Counted from the first letter of the stretch, positions 16,918 through 26,940 are shown. The stretch is DNA of 64,000 nt from Variovorax paradoxus (GCF_030815975.1 NZ_JAUSXL010000002.1:3212501-3276500), one strand, 5' to 3'. Made by a program: numbers and translations. Notes: generated by a model not told the origin, from the letters alone.

Positions 16918-17436
16918 ATGCCCGACGCATCCGCGCCCACGCCACGTCCCCGCATGCCGCTGCTGCTTCTTCGGCTGCTACCGATCGGCGCCTGCCTGCT
17001 GGTGCTGGGCTGCGCGGGCCCGCGGGCACCGCAGCCCGTGACCGCCTACGGGCCTCCCGTGCTGACGGCCGAGCAGTCGAGCAACGTCGCCATCCACGCG
17101 CTGGGCCTCGTCGGCACGCCGTACCGCTATGGCGGCAACACGCCCGAGGGCGGCTTCGATTGCAGCGGACTCATCGGCTACGTTTACAGGAACAGCGCGG
17201 GCCAGGCCACGCCGCGCACGGTGGTGCGCATGGCCGGCTTCGGCCGCCCGGTGCCCACGTCCGAGCTCCGCTCGGGCGACCTGGTGCTCTTCGGCGCGTC
17301 GACGCCGTCGCATGCGGGCATCTATGTGGGAGCGGGGCAGTTCGTGCATGCGCCATCGACGGGCGGCGAGGTGCGGCTCGACCGGCTGGACGGCATCTAC
17401 TGGTCGCGCCAGCCGATGCAGGCGCGTCGCCTTTAG
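16918..17436 (+). CDS. NlpC/P60 family lipoprotein endopeptidase
   Basis: 172 aa. The signal peptide ends in the lipobox VLGC (Cys about residue 32), so it is a lipoprotein. The NlpC/P60 domain has the catalytic Cys in [13 protein letters not shown], the His in [10 protein letters not shown] and a third polar residue, His, in QFVHAPS. The domain begins [15 protein letters not shown]. Such enzymes cut murein stem peptides; Spr/MepS is the best-known relative. It starts nine bases after the DUF1801 gene. Confidence 0.92.
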   Translation: MPDASAPTPRPRMPLLLLRLLPIGACLLVLGCAGPRAPQPVTAYGPPVLTAEQSSNVAIHALGLVGTPYRYGGNTPEGGFDCSGLIGYVYRNSAGQATPRTVVRMAGFGRPVPTSELRSGDLVLFGASTPSHAGIYVGAGQFVHAPSTGGEVRLDRLDGIYWSRQPMQARRL

Positions 17437-17452
17437 GCGCTTGAAAAGCGCC
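17436..17452 (+). terminator. Hairpin after the NlpC/P60 gene
   Basis: GGCGCTT and AAGCGCC form a perfect 7-base stem with loop GAA, beginning on the last base of the stop codon. There is no run of T after it, so it may be a weak or Rho-assisted terminator. Confidence 0.4.
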
Positions 17453-17568
17453 ACTCAATCCAACTCAACGGATCAGCGTAGTCATTGGTCTACAGGGATG
17501 CCTGCCTTGGGGCGGTCTGATCGGTGTGGCATGCTGTGCCGGTGTCACCGAACCTCGGAGAGGTCCCC

Positions 17569-17976
17569 ATGAAAAAACTCATCGTCCTGGCCATTCTGGG
17601 CCTTGCCACCACGCTTCCGGCCCTTGCGCAGCGTGATCCCGACTCGTACGAGAACGACCGCCGCTACTGCGCCAGCGGCCGCTCCGGCGTCGACTTCAAC
17701 ACCTGCATGTGGCGCATCCAGCGCGACCGCGAGCAACGCTATGACCGCCGCGAGCAGCGCGCCTACGAACGCGAGCAGCGGCGCGAATACGAACGCCGCG
17801 AGCGCTGGGCCGAACAACCGCCTCCGCCGCCGGCCTATCGCCAGTGGGACGGCCCGCCCCCGGGCGAACAGCCGAGGCTCAGCGACATGCAGCAGCGCGC
17901 GCTGGACAACTGCAACCTGCTGGCACCGCGCGACCAGCCCCGCTGCCGCGCGACGGTGATGTCGACGGTGCGATAG
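17569..17976 (+). CDS. Small secreted Arg/Glu-rich protein of unknown function
   Basis: 135 aa. Signal peptide KKLIVLAILGLATTLPALAQ. The mature part carries two cysteines (RYCASG, NTCMWRI), then a long charged stretch of repeated (D/E)-R-R-E-Q-R (about residues 52-80) that would form a single alpha-helix, then a Pro-rich part (PPPPPAYRQW) and DNCNLLAPRDQPRCRATV with two more cysteines. No family recognised. GGAGAGG precedes the ATG. The next gene is more than 120 bases away. Confidence 0.75.
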   Translation: MKKLIVLAILGLATTLPALAQRDPDSYENDRRYCASGRSGVDFNTCMWRIQRDREQRYDRREQRAYEREQRREYERRERWAEQPPPPPAYRQWDGPPPGEQPRLSDMQQRALDNCNLLAPRDQPRCRATVMSTVR

Positions 17977-18103
17977 GCCTGCCAACAGACCCTGGCAGGG
18001 TTTTCCATTACGCAAAGCCACGCACGCGGGCCGCGCGGTCCGACGGATGCGCCCGCGCGCCCCTGCGGCAAAACTCCCGGGTTCATTCCCAGGAGACATT
18101 CCC

Positions 18104-20170
18104 ATGCACAGCATCCGCCGCCATCTGGTGTGGCTCGTCGTGGCCGTGGTCGGCGCATTCGCGCTCGGCACCGTGGCCCTTGCGCGCGGTGAAAGCGTCA
18201 ACGCCCTCTGGGTGGTGACCGCCGCGATCTGCACCTACCTGATCGCCTACCGCTACTACAGCCTGTTCATCGCCGAGAAGGTGCTGGGGCTCGACGGCAA
18301 CCGCAAGACGCCGGCGCACCGCCACAACGACGGCCTGGACTACGTGCCAACCGACAAGAACGTGCTGTTCGGCCATCACTTCGCGGCCATTGCGGGCGCC
18401 GGCCCGCTGGTGGGCCCGGTGCTCGCCGCGCAGATGGGCTACCTGCCCGGGCTGCTGTGGGTGCTGGCGGGCGTGGTGTTCGCGGGTGCGGTGCAGGACT
18501 TCATCATCCTGTTCATCTCCACCCGGCGCGACGGCCGCTCGCTCGGCGACCTCGTCAAGCAGGAGATGGGCACGGTGCCCGGCATGATCGCGCTGTTCGG
18601 CACCTTCATGATCATGATCATCATCCTCGCGGTGCTGGCGCTGATCGTGGTGAAGGCGCTGGCCGAATCGCCGTGGGGAACCTTCACGGTGGCGGCCACC
18701 ATTCCGGTGGCACTGTTCATGGGCGTGTACCTGCGCTTCATCCGGCCGGGGCGCATCGGCGAGGTGTCGCTGATCGGCTTCGTGCTGTTGATGCTCGCCA
18801 TCTTCGGCGGCCAGGCCGTGAGCCAGAACCCCGCATGGGCGCCGCTCTTCACCTTCGACGGCAAGGCGCTCACCTGGATGCTGGTGGGCTACGGCTTCGT
18901 GGCCGCGAGCCTGCCGGTGTGGCTGCTGCTGGCGCCGCGCGACTACCTGTCGACCTTCCTGAAGATCGGCACCATCATCGCGCTGGCCATCGGTATCGTG
19001 TTCGTCATGCCGACGCTGCAGATGCCTGCGCTCACGCAGTTTGCGCAGGGCGGCGGGCCGGTGTGGGCGGGCAGCATGTTCCCGTTCCTGTTCATCACCA
19101 TCGCCTGCGGCGCGGTGTCGGGCTTCCATGCGCTGATCTCCTCGGGCACCACGCCCAAGATGCTCGACAACGAGCGCCATGCGCGCTTCATCGGCTATGG
19201 CGGCATGCTGGCCGAATCCTTCGTGGCGGTGATGGCGCTGGTGGCGGCGTCGTGCATCGAGCCCGGCATCTACTTTGCAATGAACAGCCCGGCCGCGCTG
19301 GTGGGCAGCACCGCACAACAGGCGGCGCAGACCATCTCGAGCTGGGGCTTCGTGGTCACGCCGGAGATGCTGGTGCAGACTGCAAAGGACGTGGGCGAAA
19401 GCACCATCCTCGGCCGCGCGGGCGGTGCGCCGACGCTGGCCGTGGGCATGGCCCACATCCTCCACCAGGTGATCGGCGGGCAGGCCATGATGGCCTTCTG
19501 GTACCACTTCGCGATCCTGTTCGAGGCGCTCTTCATCCTGACGGCCGTGGACGCCGGCACCCGTGCGGGCCGCTTCATGCTGCAGGACCTGCTGGGCAGC
19601 TTCGTGCCCGCGCTCAAGCGCACCGATTCGCTGCCGGCCAACCTGTTTGCCACGGCGCTGTGCGTGGCGGCCTGGGGCTACTTCCTGTACCAGGGCGTGG
19701 TCGATCCGCTGGGCGGCATCAACACGCTGTGGCCGCTCTTCGGCATCTCCAACCAGATGCTGGCCGCAGTGGCGCTGCTGCTGGGCGTGGTGGTGCTGTT
19801 CCGCATGAAGCGCGAGCGCTATGCCTGGGTGGCCATTGCGCCGGCCGCATGGCTTTTGGCGTGCACGCTCACGGCCGGCTGGCAGAAGATCTTCTCGCCC
19901 GATCCGAAGATCGGCTTCCTCTCGCATGCGGCCCGCTACACCGAAGGCCTGGCCAACGGCGTGCTGGTGGCGCCGGCCAAGACGCCCGAAGCCATGTCGC
20001 GCATCATCTTCAACGACCGGCTCGACGCCGCGCTGTGCGCGCTCTTCATGTTCGTGGTGCTGAGCGTGCTGGTCTACAGCATCAAGGCCTGCCTCGCGGC
20101 GCGCGCGGCCCATCGCCCGACCGCGCAGGAGACGCCGTTCGAACCGCTCGCCACCTCGGCGGCCCGCTGA
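18104..20170 (+). CDS. cstA: Carbon starvation protein A (CstA/BtsT pyruvate-peptide transporter family)
   Basis: 688 aa inner-membrane carrier with about 16-18 helices. The family signature is in [37 protein letters not shown] and [34 protein letters not shown] and [23 protein letters not shown] mark the second half and the C-terminal five-helix domain. E. coli CstA and BtsT take up pyruvate and some peptides. The ATG at 18104 follows AGGAGA. It is followed after 10 bases by its usual small partner gene. Confidence 0.93.
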   Translation: MHSIRRHLVWLVVAVVGAFALGTVALARGESVNALWVVTAAICTYLIAYRYYSLFIAEKVLGLDGNRKTPAHRHNDGLDYVPTDKNVLFGHHFAAIAGAGPLVGPVLAAQMGYLPGLLWVLAGVVFAGAVQDFIILFISTRRDGRSLGDLVKQEMGTVPGMIALFGTFMIMIIILAVLALIVVKALAESPWGTFTVAATIPVALFMGVYLRFIRPGRIGEVSLIGFVLLMLAIFGGQAVSQNPAWAPLFTFDGKALTWMLVGYGFVAASLPVWLLLAPRDYLSTFLKIGTIIALAIGIVFVMPTLQMPALTQFAQGGGPVWAGSMFPFLFITIACGAVSGFHALISSGTTPKMLDNERHARFIGYGGMLAESFVAVMALVAASCIEPGIYFAMNSPAALVGSTAQQAAQTISSWGFVVTPEMLVQTAKDVGESTILGRAGGAPTLAVGMAHILHQVIGGQAMMAFWYHFAILFEALFILTAVDAGTRAGRFMLQDLLGSFVPALKRTDSLPANLFATALCVAAWGYFLYQGVVDPLGGINTLWPLFGISNQMLAAVALLLGVVVLFRMKRERYAWVAIAPAAWLLACTLTAGWQKIFSPDPKIGFLSHAARYTEGLANGVLVAPAKTPEAMSRIIFNDRLDAALCALFMFVVLSVLVYSIKACLAARAAHRPTAQETPFEPLATSAAR

Positions 20171-20180
20171 GCAGGGCGCC

Positions 20181-20387
20181 ATGGCTCTCGCATTGCCGGA
20201 AGCCGGGCGCTACTTCGCCCGCTCGCTCAAGCAGTCGCTGCGGCTCATGGTCGGGCTGCCCGACTACGACGCCTACCTGACTCACATGGCGGCCACGCAT
20301 CCAGACCAGCCGCCGATGAGCTACGAGGCCTTCTTTCGCGAGCGGCTCGAGGCGCGCTACGGCGGGGGCAAGGGGCGCTGCTGCTGA
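20181..20387 (+). CDS. YbdD/YjiX family small protein
   Basis: 68 aa. The pattern [18 protein letters not shown] and [18 protein letters not shown] is the whole YbdD/YjiX domain. The C-terminal KGRCC has two cysteines, as in homologues. Genes of this family nearly always follow cstA or btsT, and recent work indicates the small protein is required for transport by the large one. It starts 10 bases after cstA. Confidence 0.92.
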   Translation: MALALPEAGRYFARSLKQSLRLMVGLPDYDAYLTHMAATHPDQPPMSYEAFFRERLEARYGGGKGRCC

Positions 20388-20439
20388 AGAGGACAGCGGC
20401 GCCGCGCGCAAACCACGCGGCTTTGTTTACAATTCCGCG

Positions 20440-20461
20440 GTTCGCGCGAAGCGAACTTTTG
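20440..20461 (+). terminator. Weak hairpin terminator candidate after the cstA operon
   Basis: GTTCGC and GCGAAC pair around a 5-base loop (20440-20456) and are followed by TTTTG. The stem is only six pairs. A second nested hairpin (CACGC/GCGTG inside CCCGG/CCGGG) follows at about 20471-20497, within the leader of the siderophore receptor gene. Confidence 0.4.
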
Positions 20462-20613
20462 TTGCAGGAACCCGGCCACGCGCCGGCGTGAACCGGGCAA
20501 AGGCACCCAACCCAGACTTTCTCCAGGCAGGGCGCATGCGGTTTCTCCATCCGATCGATGGAGCAGTTGCATGGCGCTTCGCGATTCAAAAAAATCGCCT
20601 GAGGAAATTCTCC

Positions 20614-22773
20614 ATGTCCGTTCGCCCGCATGCCGCGCGTCTTCGCCTTCGCCGCACGCCGCTCTTCCTCGCCACCCTTGCCGCGCTGCATTGCGGGGCC
20701 CAGGCCCAGACCTCCGCCAGCACGCTCCAGGAGATCACCGTCACCTCCGAGCAGGAGCCCGGCTACGCCCCGTCGGTCGGCAGCACGGCCACCAAGGGCA
20801 GCGCGCCGCTGCGCGACGTTCCCCAGGCGGTCAACGTGTTGCCCGCGCAGCTGCTGCGCGACCAGGGCGCAACCTCCATGCAGGACGCGCTGCGCAATGC
20901 GCCCGGCGTTTCCTTCAACGCCGGCGATGGCCAGCGCGACCAGGTGGTGATCCGCGGATTCACCGCCATCGCCGACTGGTTCGTGGACGGCGTGCGCGAC
21001 GACGCGCTCTACTTCCGCGACCTGTCGGACACGGAGCGCATCGAGGTGCTCAAGGGCCCCGCCGCCGTGCTGTACGGCCGCGGGTCGTCGGGCGGGCTGG
21101 TCAACCGCGTGACGAAGAAGCCGATCTTCGAACGCCCCTTCGGCGAGGTTTCGCTCGGCCTGGGCACTCACGACTTCAAGCGGCTCACGGCCGATCTCAA
21201 CCAGCCCATTGGCGAGAACATGGCTTTCCGCCTCAACGTGGCGCGCGAAAAATCAGGCAGCTATCGCGACCAGCAGTTCATCGACCGCTACAGCGTCGCG
21301 CCCTCGCTGGCCATGAAGTTCAGCCCGCAGACCGACCTGCTGCTGCAGTACACCAACGCCTACGACCAGCGCCTGACCGACTTCGGCGTTCCGGCGCTCA
21401 ACGGCCGCCCGGTGAACGTGCCCATCGGCACCTACTACGGCTCGGCTTTCGCGAAGCGCGACGACACCACCACCACGCGCGTGCAGTCCTTCACCGCCAC
21501 GCTCAACCACCGCTTCAGCGACACGCTGAGCCTGCGCAACACCACGCGCTACTACAGCTACAAGCTCGACCGCTTCAACACCCTGCCCAGCGGCACCACC
21601 GACCCCGTGCGCATGACCGTGGGCCGCACCCGCGGCTTCGTCGACCGCGACGAGAGCGGCTGGTTCAACCAGACCGACCTGACATGGCGCAACGAACTTG
21701 GCGGCTTCAGGCAGGAATGGCTGGTCGGCGCCGAGCTGGGCAAGCAGGACAAGCGCCTGTACTCCGTGTCTTCCGCTACCGGCTTCGAGCGCGTGAGCAT
21801 CCTGAACCCGGTCTCCGCGCCGCCGCCCATTCCGCTCGCAAGCTACCTGGCCAGCGGCGCGATTCCGAGCAACACCACCTTCAAGACGGCCGCGCTCTAT
21901 GCGCAGGACCAGATCACGCTGGCGCCGCAATGGAAGGCGCTCGTCGGTGGACGCTACGACGACTTCCGCCAGGAGACCTCCTTCGAGCGCACGCTGGCGT
22001 CGATCTCGCGCACCGACCGCAAGTTCAGCCCGCGCGCGGGCTTGGTCTGGCAGCCGACCGAAGCACAGTCTTACTACGTGTCGTACAGCCGCTCGTTCCA
22101 GCCTTCGGGCGAGACCTTCGCGCTGTCGGCCAACAACGCCGCCAACGATCCCGAGATCACCGTCAACAAGGAGATCGGCGCCAAGCTCGACTTCCTGGAC
22201 GGCGCGCTCAACCTCACGGCGGCGGCCTTCAATCTGGAGCGCTCGGGCATCAAGAACACCGACCCGGCCAACCCGGCGCGGCAGATCAACGTGGGCACGC
22301 AGCGCACCAACGGCATGGAGCTGGCGCTGGCCGGCAAGCTGCCGGGGCGCTGGGAGGTCAGCGCGGGCTATGCCTACCTGGACGGCCGCATGGTCAAGTC
22401 GCTGGCCACCGTGAGTTCGCTGCAGTTGCCGGTCGGCGCCGCGATGCCGGTGCAGGGCAAGGTGGCGCCGCTCACGCCGCGGCACTCGGCCTTCGTGTGG
22501 CTCATGAAGGACCTGGGCCATGGCCTGAGCGCGGGCGGCGGCGTGAACTACGTGGCCGCCCGCTATGCCTCGCTCAGCAACCTGGTGACGCTGCCTTCGT
22601 ATGTCACGGCCGACCTGGCCGCGAGCTACAGGACCGCGCGCTACGAACTCTCGGTCAACCTGAAGAACATCACGGGCCGGAAGTACTACGTGTCCGCGCA
22701 CGGCAGCGTCGACAACCTGATCATGCCCGGGCCGGGACGCGAACTGCAGGTGGCGCTGACCGCGAAGTTCTGA
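20614..22773 (+). CDS. TonB-dependent siderophore receptor
   Basis: 719 aa outer-membrane receptor. A signal peptide ends at about residue 31 (GAQAQ), followed by a TonB-box-like EITVTSEQ. The plug domain (about 50-190) contains VPQAVNVLPAQLLRDQG, RNAPGVSFNAGDGQRDQVVIRGF and RIEVLKGPAAVLYGRGSSGGLVN. The barrel fills the rest, ending in VALTAKF with the terminal Phe needed for outer-membrane insertion. It resembles the FcuA/FhuE/catecholate-hydroxamate receptor group. The start at 20614 follows GAGGAAATT. No sigma/anti-sigma pair or siderophore genes are next to it, and I see no clear Fur box in the 226-base leader. The ligand is unknown. Confidence 0.92.
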   Translation: MSVRPHAARLRLRRTPLFLATLAALHCGAQAQTSASTLQEITVTSEQEPGYAPSVGSTATKGSAPLRDVPQAVNVLPAQLLRDQGATSMQDALRNAPGVSFNAGDGQRDQVVIRGFTAIADWFVDGVRDDALYFRDLSDTERIEVLKGPAAVLYGRGSSGGLVNRVTKKPIFERPFGEVSLGLGTHDFKRLTADLNQPIGENMAFRLNVAREKSGSYRDQQFIDRYSVAPSLAMKFSPQTDLLLQYTNAYDQRLTDFGVPALNGRPVNVPIGTYYGSAFAKRDDTTTTRVQSFTATLNHRFSDTLSLRNTTRYYSYKLDRFNTLPSGTTDPVRMTVGRTRGFVDRDESGWFNQTDLTWRNELGGFRQEWLVGAELGKQDKRLYSVSSATGFERVSILNPVSAPPPIPLASYLASGAIPSNTTFKTAALYAQDQITLAPQWKALVGGRYDDFRQETSFERTLASISRTDRKFSPRAGLVWQPTEAQSYYVSYSRSFQPSGETFALSANNAANDPEITVNKEIGAKLDFLDGALNLTAAAFNLERSGIKNTDPANPARQINVGTQRTNGMELALAGKLPGRWEVSAGYAYLDGRMVKSLATVSSLQLPVGAAMPVQGKVAPLTPRHSAFVWLMKDLGHGLSAGGGVNYVAARYASLSNLVTLPSYVTADLAASYRTARYELSVNLKNITGRKYYVSAHGSVDNLIMPGPGRELQVALTAKF

Positions 22774-22892
22774 GCACGGCCGGGCCAGAAGGCTCAGGCG
22801 CCGGCTGAGCCTGCCTGCGCGAATTCCGGCTTCTTGCGGCCGGCGCTTGCTGCCACGATGGCCTCCACGCAACGCAATGGTGGAGAACATCG

Positions 22893-23313
22893 ATGGCATC
22901 CGAATTGAATCAGATCGCAAGCTGGTCGCTGCGCTGGCGCATCGGCTTGGCGGGCGCGCTGTGCCTGATGGCGGCGCTCTGCGCGGCGCAGCCGCCGGAC
23001 GAGAGCGTTGTCCTGCATGCCGAGCAGCGCTTTCAGTTGGCGCTGGAAGCACAGACCGCCCGCGACTACCCCTCGATGCTCGAGCAGCTTCGGCAAGCCG
23101 CTGCCGAAGACAGCGCCGCGGCGCAGGAGATGCTGGGCATGGTGCTGCTGGGCCGGGTCGACGCTCTATGGCTCCGCAGTCGAGGCCGACCGCTGCGAGG
23201 CCCGCCGGTGGATGCTTCGCGCCGCGTCGCAGGGCAGCGATACGGCCAGGGTCCAGCTCACTTTCCTCAACAGGCTGCGTCAATCTCCGGCCGGCAGGAA
23301 CGCCTGCGACTGA
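22893..23313 (+). pseudogene. Frameshifted Sel1-repeat-like secreted protein gene
   Basis: Two frames together make one protein. The first (ATG 22893) gives a signal-like helix, then RFQLALEAQTARDYPSMLEQ and SAAAQEMLGMVLLG. The rest, TLYGSAVEADRCEARRWMLR and AASQGSDTARVQLTFLNRL, is encoded in the next frame and stops at 23313. One extra G in the GGG at 23155-23157 explains the shift. The repair would give about 139 aa with Sel1/TPR-like repeats (A..GD..A..LG..Y and D..A..W...AA.QG). In the present frame translation runs on with a nonsense tail to 23381. It is either an inactivated gene or a sequencing error in a GC-rich run. Confidence 0.65.
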
Positions 23314-23431
23314 GCCCGCATTCCGGCGGCCGTGACGCCTGGTTACCGCAGCGTGCGCGAGGATGCTTCCTCGGGCGATGAGGGGCTAGACTCTTCGTTT
23401 GCCAAACCCTCCGCTGCGAGGCCGACTCATC

Positions 23432-23764
23432 ATGAAACCCTGGTTGATTTCCATGGCGCTAGCTTTTGCGGGCGCCGCCCACGGCGCCGAGAACTGCGAA
23501 GCCCTGCGCACCCAGATCGAAGCAAAGATCGCCGCGTCCGGCGTGACACGTTTCACTGTCACCACCGTCGATGCCAATGCAGAGGCCCAAGGACAGGTGG
23601 TGGGCAGCTGCGATCTCGGCAGCAAGAAAATCGTCTACCAGCGCGAAGGCGGGCCCCCGGCCGACGCCGCCCCGGCGCGCCCGAGCGCAGGCCCGGCCGA
23701 CGAAGAGATATTGACGGAGTGCAAGGACGGCACGGTGTCCGTCGGCGGCGATTGCAAGAAGTAG
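23432..23764 (+). CDS. DUF1161 family secreted protein
   Basis: 110 aa. Signal peptide KPWLISMALAFAGAAHG, then the DUF1161 domain with NCEALRTQIEAKIAASGV, VVGSCDLGSKKIVYQRE and two conserved cysteines. An Ala/Pro linker leads to a short tail with two more cysteines (TECKDGTVSVGGDCKK). Likely periplasmic; no function is established for the family. The start at 23432 is chosen over upstream codons because it gives the signal peptide. Confidence 0.85.
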   Translation: MKPWLISMALAFAGAAHGAENCEALRTQIEAKIAASGVTRFTVTTVDANAEAQGQVVGSCDLGSKKIVYQREGGPPADAAPARPSAGPADEEILTECKDGTVSVGGDCKK

Positions 23765-23778
23765 GCAGGAGCCAAGCC

Positions 23779-24615
23779 TTGTCATCATCCAAAGCCTTTC
23801 GCATTGCACTCTCGGCCTCGGCCGCGGCCATTGGCGGCATTGCAGCGTACTGGACGCTCCTGGCCGCGCGGCAGGGACACATCCTGTTCAACGCCAGAAA
23901 GCTTCCGGTCGTCCATCTGTCCGACGACTTCTCCACCTACTCCCACACTGTTCCGGGCGGCATGGTGCGCGGCTATGTCTATCACCCGCAGGGCGAAGAC
24001 GCGCTGCAGGACCTGTTCATCTATTTTGCCGGCCGGGGCGAGGACGTTCGCGCCACCGCGCAGGCGCTGCACTGGCTGCCGGAGGGCTTCGGATTTGCCG
24101 CGGTCAACTACCGGGGCATGGCCGATTCGCAGGGCCATCCCTCCGAGATCGCCTCCGTGGCGGACGCGATCCAGTTTGCCAATCACCTGCGCAAGGCCTT
24201 TCCGCAGGCGCGCCTGCATGTGGTCGGCCGCAGCCTGGGCACGGGCGTGGCCATCCAGCTGGTGGCGCAGCAGGACTTCGCCAGCCTCCAGCTGGTCACG
24301 CCCTACGACTCAATGCTCGAAGTGGCAAAGAAGCGCTTTCCGCTGGTGCCGCTGGCACTGCTGCTGCGGCACCGGTTCGACTCGCTCACGCACTGCAAGG
24401 AGGTGGCCGCCAAGACCCAGGTGCTGCTGGCCGAGCGCGATGACGTGGTGCTGCCCGAACGCTCGCAAAAGCTCATCGCGGCCTGGCCGACGCCCGTGAG
24501 CGTGCAGACCGTGTCCGGCTCGGACCACCAGAGCATCATGGGGATCGAGGCGACGTGGCTCTATCTGGTCGATTTTGCGTTGACGGCCATCCTTCCTGAA
24601 CCGGTCGCAGCCTGA
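23779..24615 (+). CDS. Alpha/beta hydrolase, membrane-anchored
   Basis: 278 aa. The start is TTG at 23779, with AGGAG seven bases upstream; no ATG exists before the domain. An N-terminal helix (IALSASAAAIGGIAAYWTLL) probably anchors it. The catalytic triad is Ser in VVGRSLGTGVA (GxSxG), Asp in LAERDDVVLP and His in GSDHQSIM. FAGRGEDVRA and AAVNYRGMADSQG are the oxyanion-hole region and the following loop. It resembles FrsA/BAAT-like serine hydrolases (ABHD12/YfhR type). It ends 16 bases before the convergent metC-like gene. Confidence 0.85.
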   Translation: MSSSKAFRIALSASAAAIGGIAAYWTLLAARQGHILFNARKLPVVHLSDDFSTYSHTVPGGMVRGYVYHPQGEDALQDLFIYFAGRGEDVRATAQALHWLPEGFGFAAVNYRGMADSQGHPSEIASVADAIQFANHLRKAFPQARLHVVGRSLGTGVAIQLVAQQDFASLQLVTPYDSMLEVAKKRFPLVPLALLLRHRFDSLTHCKEVAAKTQVLLAERDDVVLPERSQKLIAAWPTPVSVQTVSGSDHQSIMGIEATWLYLVDFALTAILPEPVAA

Positions 24616-24631
24616 GCCCCTGGATACGCCT

Positions 24632-25834
24632 TCAGCCGGCAGCCAGGGCGGCAAACCCGCACCCGAGATCGTGCAGCAGATCCGAAGGCGCCTCGAGCCC
24701 CACGTGCAGCCGGATGACCGCGCCGCGCTGGTTCCAGTCGGTCACGCTGCGGGCCGCGCGCATGTCGGCCCAGGCCACCAAGCTTTCATAGCCGCCCCAT
24801 GACGAGCCTCGGCCGAACAGCGACAGTGCATCGACGAAGCGCTCGACCGCGGCGTTCTCGATGACCGGCTGCAGCTCGAACGAGACGAGACCGTTGGTGC
24901 CGCGGCAGTCGCGCAGCCAGAGTTCGTGGCCCGGATGCTGCGGCAGCGCGGGGCAGAACACGGCCGCCACTTCGGGCTGTGCCTCCAGCCAGTGCGCCAC
25001 CTCCATTGCATGCCGCTCGTGCATCTGCAGCCGCGCCGACAGCGTGCGCATGCCGCGCAGCACCAGCCACGCATCGTCGGGGCTCACCGTCATGCCGAAG
25101 GCGTCGCAGCGTTCGTTGAGCGGCTGCCAGGCTTCGCGCGTGGTGGCAACGGTGCCCATCATCACATCCGAGTGGCCCGAGAGGTACTTGGTGGCGGCCA
25201 TCAGCGAGATGTCGGCGCCCAGCGCGAGCGGCCGGTATTGAACGCCCGAACCCCAGGTGTTGTCCGCGGCAACGAGCGCGCCGCGCGCATGGGCCAGTTC
25301 GGCCAGACGGGGCAGGTCGCACATCTCATAGACCAGCGAACCGGGGCACTCGGCATACACGAGCCGCGTGTTCGGCTCGAACAGTTGCTCCACGCCACTG
25401 CCGTCCGCGGCAAAGAAGGTGCAGCGGATGCCGTAGGGATCGAGGAAGGAATGCACCAGCTTGCGCGCCGGCTCGTACACGCTGTCCGACATCAGCACGT
25501 GGTCGCCGGGCTTCAGGTACGACAGCAGCACCATGCCGATGGCGGCAAGGCCGGTGGGAAAGAGGCGCGTGCGGTGGGTGCCTTCGAGTTCGCTCACCGC
25601 GTCTTCGAGCGCGAAGGTGGTGGGCGTGCCGCGTGCACCGTAGCTGAAGGCGCGCTCTTCGCCGCGCCGCGCGCGCGTCTCGCGCATGGCGGCCACGCTG
25701 TCGAACAGCACGGTGCTCGCGCGCACCAGCGGCGTGTTGACAGGCGAGCCGCCGAAGTAGGCCGGCGCCTTGCCGGTGTGGGCGAGCCGGGTGTCGAGGG
25801 AATGGCCTGCGGTGTCTTTGGACGAATCGGACAT
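24632..25834 (-). CDS. metC: Cystathionine beta-lyase / Cys-Met metabolism PLP enzyme
   Basis: 400 aa PLP enzyme of the Cys/Met metabolism family. The family landmarks are TRLAHTGK, FSYGARGTPTTFALEDAVSELEGT, LFPTGLAAIGMVLLSYLKPGDHVLM, VAADNTWGSG, the PLP lysine in SLMAATKYLSGHSDVMMG and FGRGSSWGGYESLV near the C-terminus. The YG.RG and S.WGG features match the MetC-type beta-lyases. It could also act on related thioethers. It is the last gene of the sulfur operon (thiol dioxygenase, rhodanese, Bug receptor, this enzyme). The ATG at 25834 is the usual start. Confidence 0.88.
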   Translation of the reverse strand: MSDSSKDTAGHSLDTRLAHTGKAPAYFGGSPVNTPLVRASTVLFDSVAAMRETRARRGEERAFSYGARGTPTTFALEDAVSELEGTHRTRLFPTGLAAIGMVLLSYLKPGDHVLMSDSVYEPARKLVHSFLDPYGIRCTFFAADGSGVEQLFEPNTRLVYAECPGSLVYEMCDLPRLAELAHARGALVAADNTWGSGVQYRPLALGADISLMAATKYLSGHSDVMMGTVATTREAWQPLNERCDAFGMTVSPDDAWLVLRGMRTLSARLQMHERHAMEVAHWLEAQPEVAAVFCPALPQHPGHELWLRDCRGTNGLVSFELQPVIENAAVERFVDALSLFGRGSSWGGYESLVAWADMRAARSVTDWNQRGAVIRLHVGLEAPSDLLHDLGCGFAALAAG

Positions 25835-25869
25835 GGTGTGTTCCAGCGAGCGCGGGCCTCTATGGTGCG

Positions 25870-26880
25870 TCAATCCGCCTTCGCGCCCGAAAGCTTGACG
25901 ATGCGCGACCAGCGCTCGATGTCCTGGCGCAGCTGCGCCGCAAAGGCTTCGGGCGTGTTGGCCACCACTTCGCTGCCGCCATCGTTCACGAGCTTGGTCA
26001 CTTCGGGCAGGCGCAGCGTCCGCACGATGGCTTCGTTCAGGTAGGCCACGCGCTCGGGCGGCGTGCCGGCCGGCGCGAAGAAGCCGTACCAGTCTTCGAA
26101 GCGGGCATTGGCGTAGCCCAGCTCCTCGAGCGTGGGCACCTTGGCGAACACGCCGATGCGGCGCGGGCTGGTGACGGCCAGCACGCGCAGCTTGCCGTTC
26201 TGCACCATGCCCGCGACCGAGGAGGTCGAAGTCACGAGCACGTCGACCTGCCCGCCGAGCAGGTCGGTGAGCGCGGGGCCGGCGCCCTTGTAGGGCACGT
26301 GCGTCATGTCCACGCCGCTGTCCTTTTGCAGCACCACGCCGACCAGATGCGAGAGCGTGCCGTTGCCCGGCGTGGCATAGGTGAGCTTGCCGGGGCTGGC
26401 CTTGGCGCGCGTGGCCAGGTCGGCAAAGGTCTTGTAGGGCGAATTGGCTTCCACCACCAGCGCGAGCGGCGCCGCGTTGATCTGCGTGATCGGCACGAAG
26501 TTCTTGATCGGATCGAAGCCGGGCGCCGAGTAGAGCGAAGGGTTCACCGCCATGATCGACACCTGCGATGTGAGCACCGTGTAGCCGTCAGGCTTGGCCT
26601 CGGCCACCGACCTGGCGCCGATGTTGCCGCCCGCGCCGCCACGGTTGTCCACCACCGCGGCCTGGCCCATGATTTCCGGCAGCCGCGTGGTCACCAGCCG
26701 GGCCGTGGCGTCGTTGCCGCCGCCCGGTGGAAAGGGCGAGACGAACTTCACCGACTGCGAAGGAAAACCGTTGCGCGCCGGCAGCGGCTGGGCCGAGGCA
26801 GGCTGCAGGGCCATGGCCGCCAGCCATGCGGCAGCGATGGAAAGGCGGGCAAGGCTCGGAATGCGAAAGGCAGACGACAT
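25870..26880 (-). CDS. Bug-family tripartite tricarboxylate transporter (TTT) solute-binding protein
   Basis: 336 aa periplasmic receptor. A signal peptide ends near QPASAQ (residue about 31). The Bug signature is VKFVSPFPPGGGNDATARLV, VVDNRGGAGGNIGARSVAEAKPDG and YATPGNGTLSHL, with VPYKGAGPALTDLLGGQVD. Such receptors work with TctA/TctB membrane parts, or act as orphans that sense. No TctAB gene is near. Its place between the rhodanese and the C-S lyase suggests it binds a sulfur-containing organic acid, an inference from context. Confidence 0.9.
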   Translation of the reverse strand: MSSAFRIPSLARLSIAAAWLAAMALQPASAQPLPARNGFPSQSVKFVSPFPPGGGNDATARLVTTRLPEIMGQAAVVDNRGGAGGNIGARSVAEAKPDGYTVLTSQVSIMAVNPSLYSAPGFDPIKNFVPITQINAAPLALVVEANSPYKTFADLATRAKASPGKLTYATPGNGTLSHLVGVVLQKDSGVDMTHVPYKGAGPALTDLLGGQVDVLVTSTSSVAGMVQNGKLRVLAVTSPRRIGVFAKVPTLEELGYANARFEDWYGFFAPAGTPPERVAYLNEAIVRTLRLPEVTKLVNDGGSEVVANTPEAFAAQLRQDIERWSRIVKLSGAKAD

Positions 26881-26940
26881 GACGGAACTCCTGGAATAGG
26901 AACTGACAACGACGAACGAACGAAAAAAGAGAAAGCCGAA

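Noticed and set aside
20388..20613. Cobalamin or other riboswitch in the TonB receptor leader
   Set aside because: There are hairpins (CCCGG/CCGGG, CACGC/GCGTG) but no B12-box core such as GCCACTG, and no other known switch core that I can recognise.
23150..23165. Programmed +1 frameshift in the Sel1-like gene
   Set aside because: No slippery motif or stimulatory structure is visible; a simple one-base insertion is the easier explanation.
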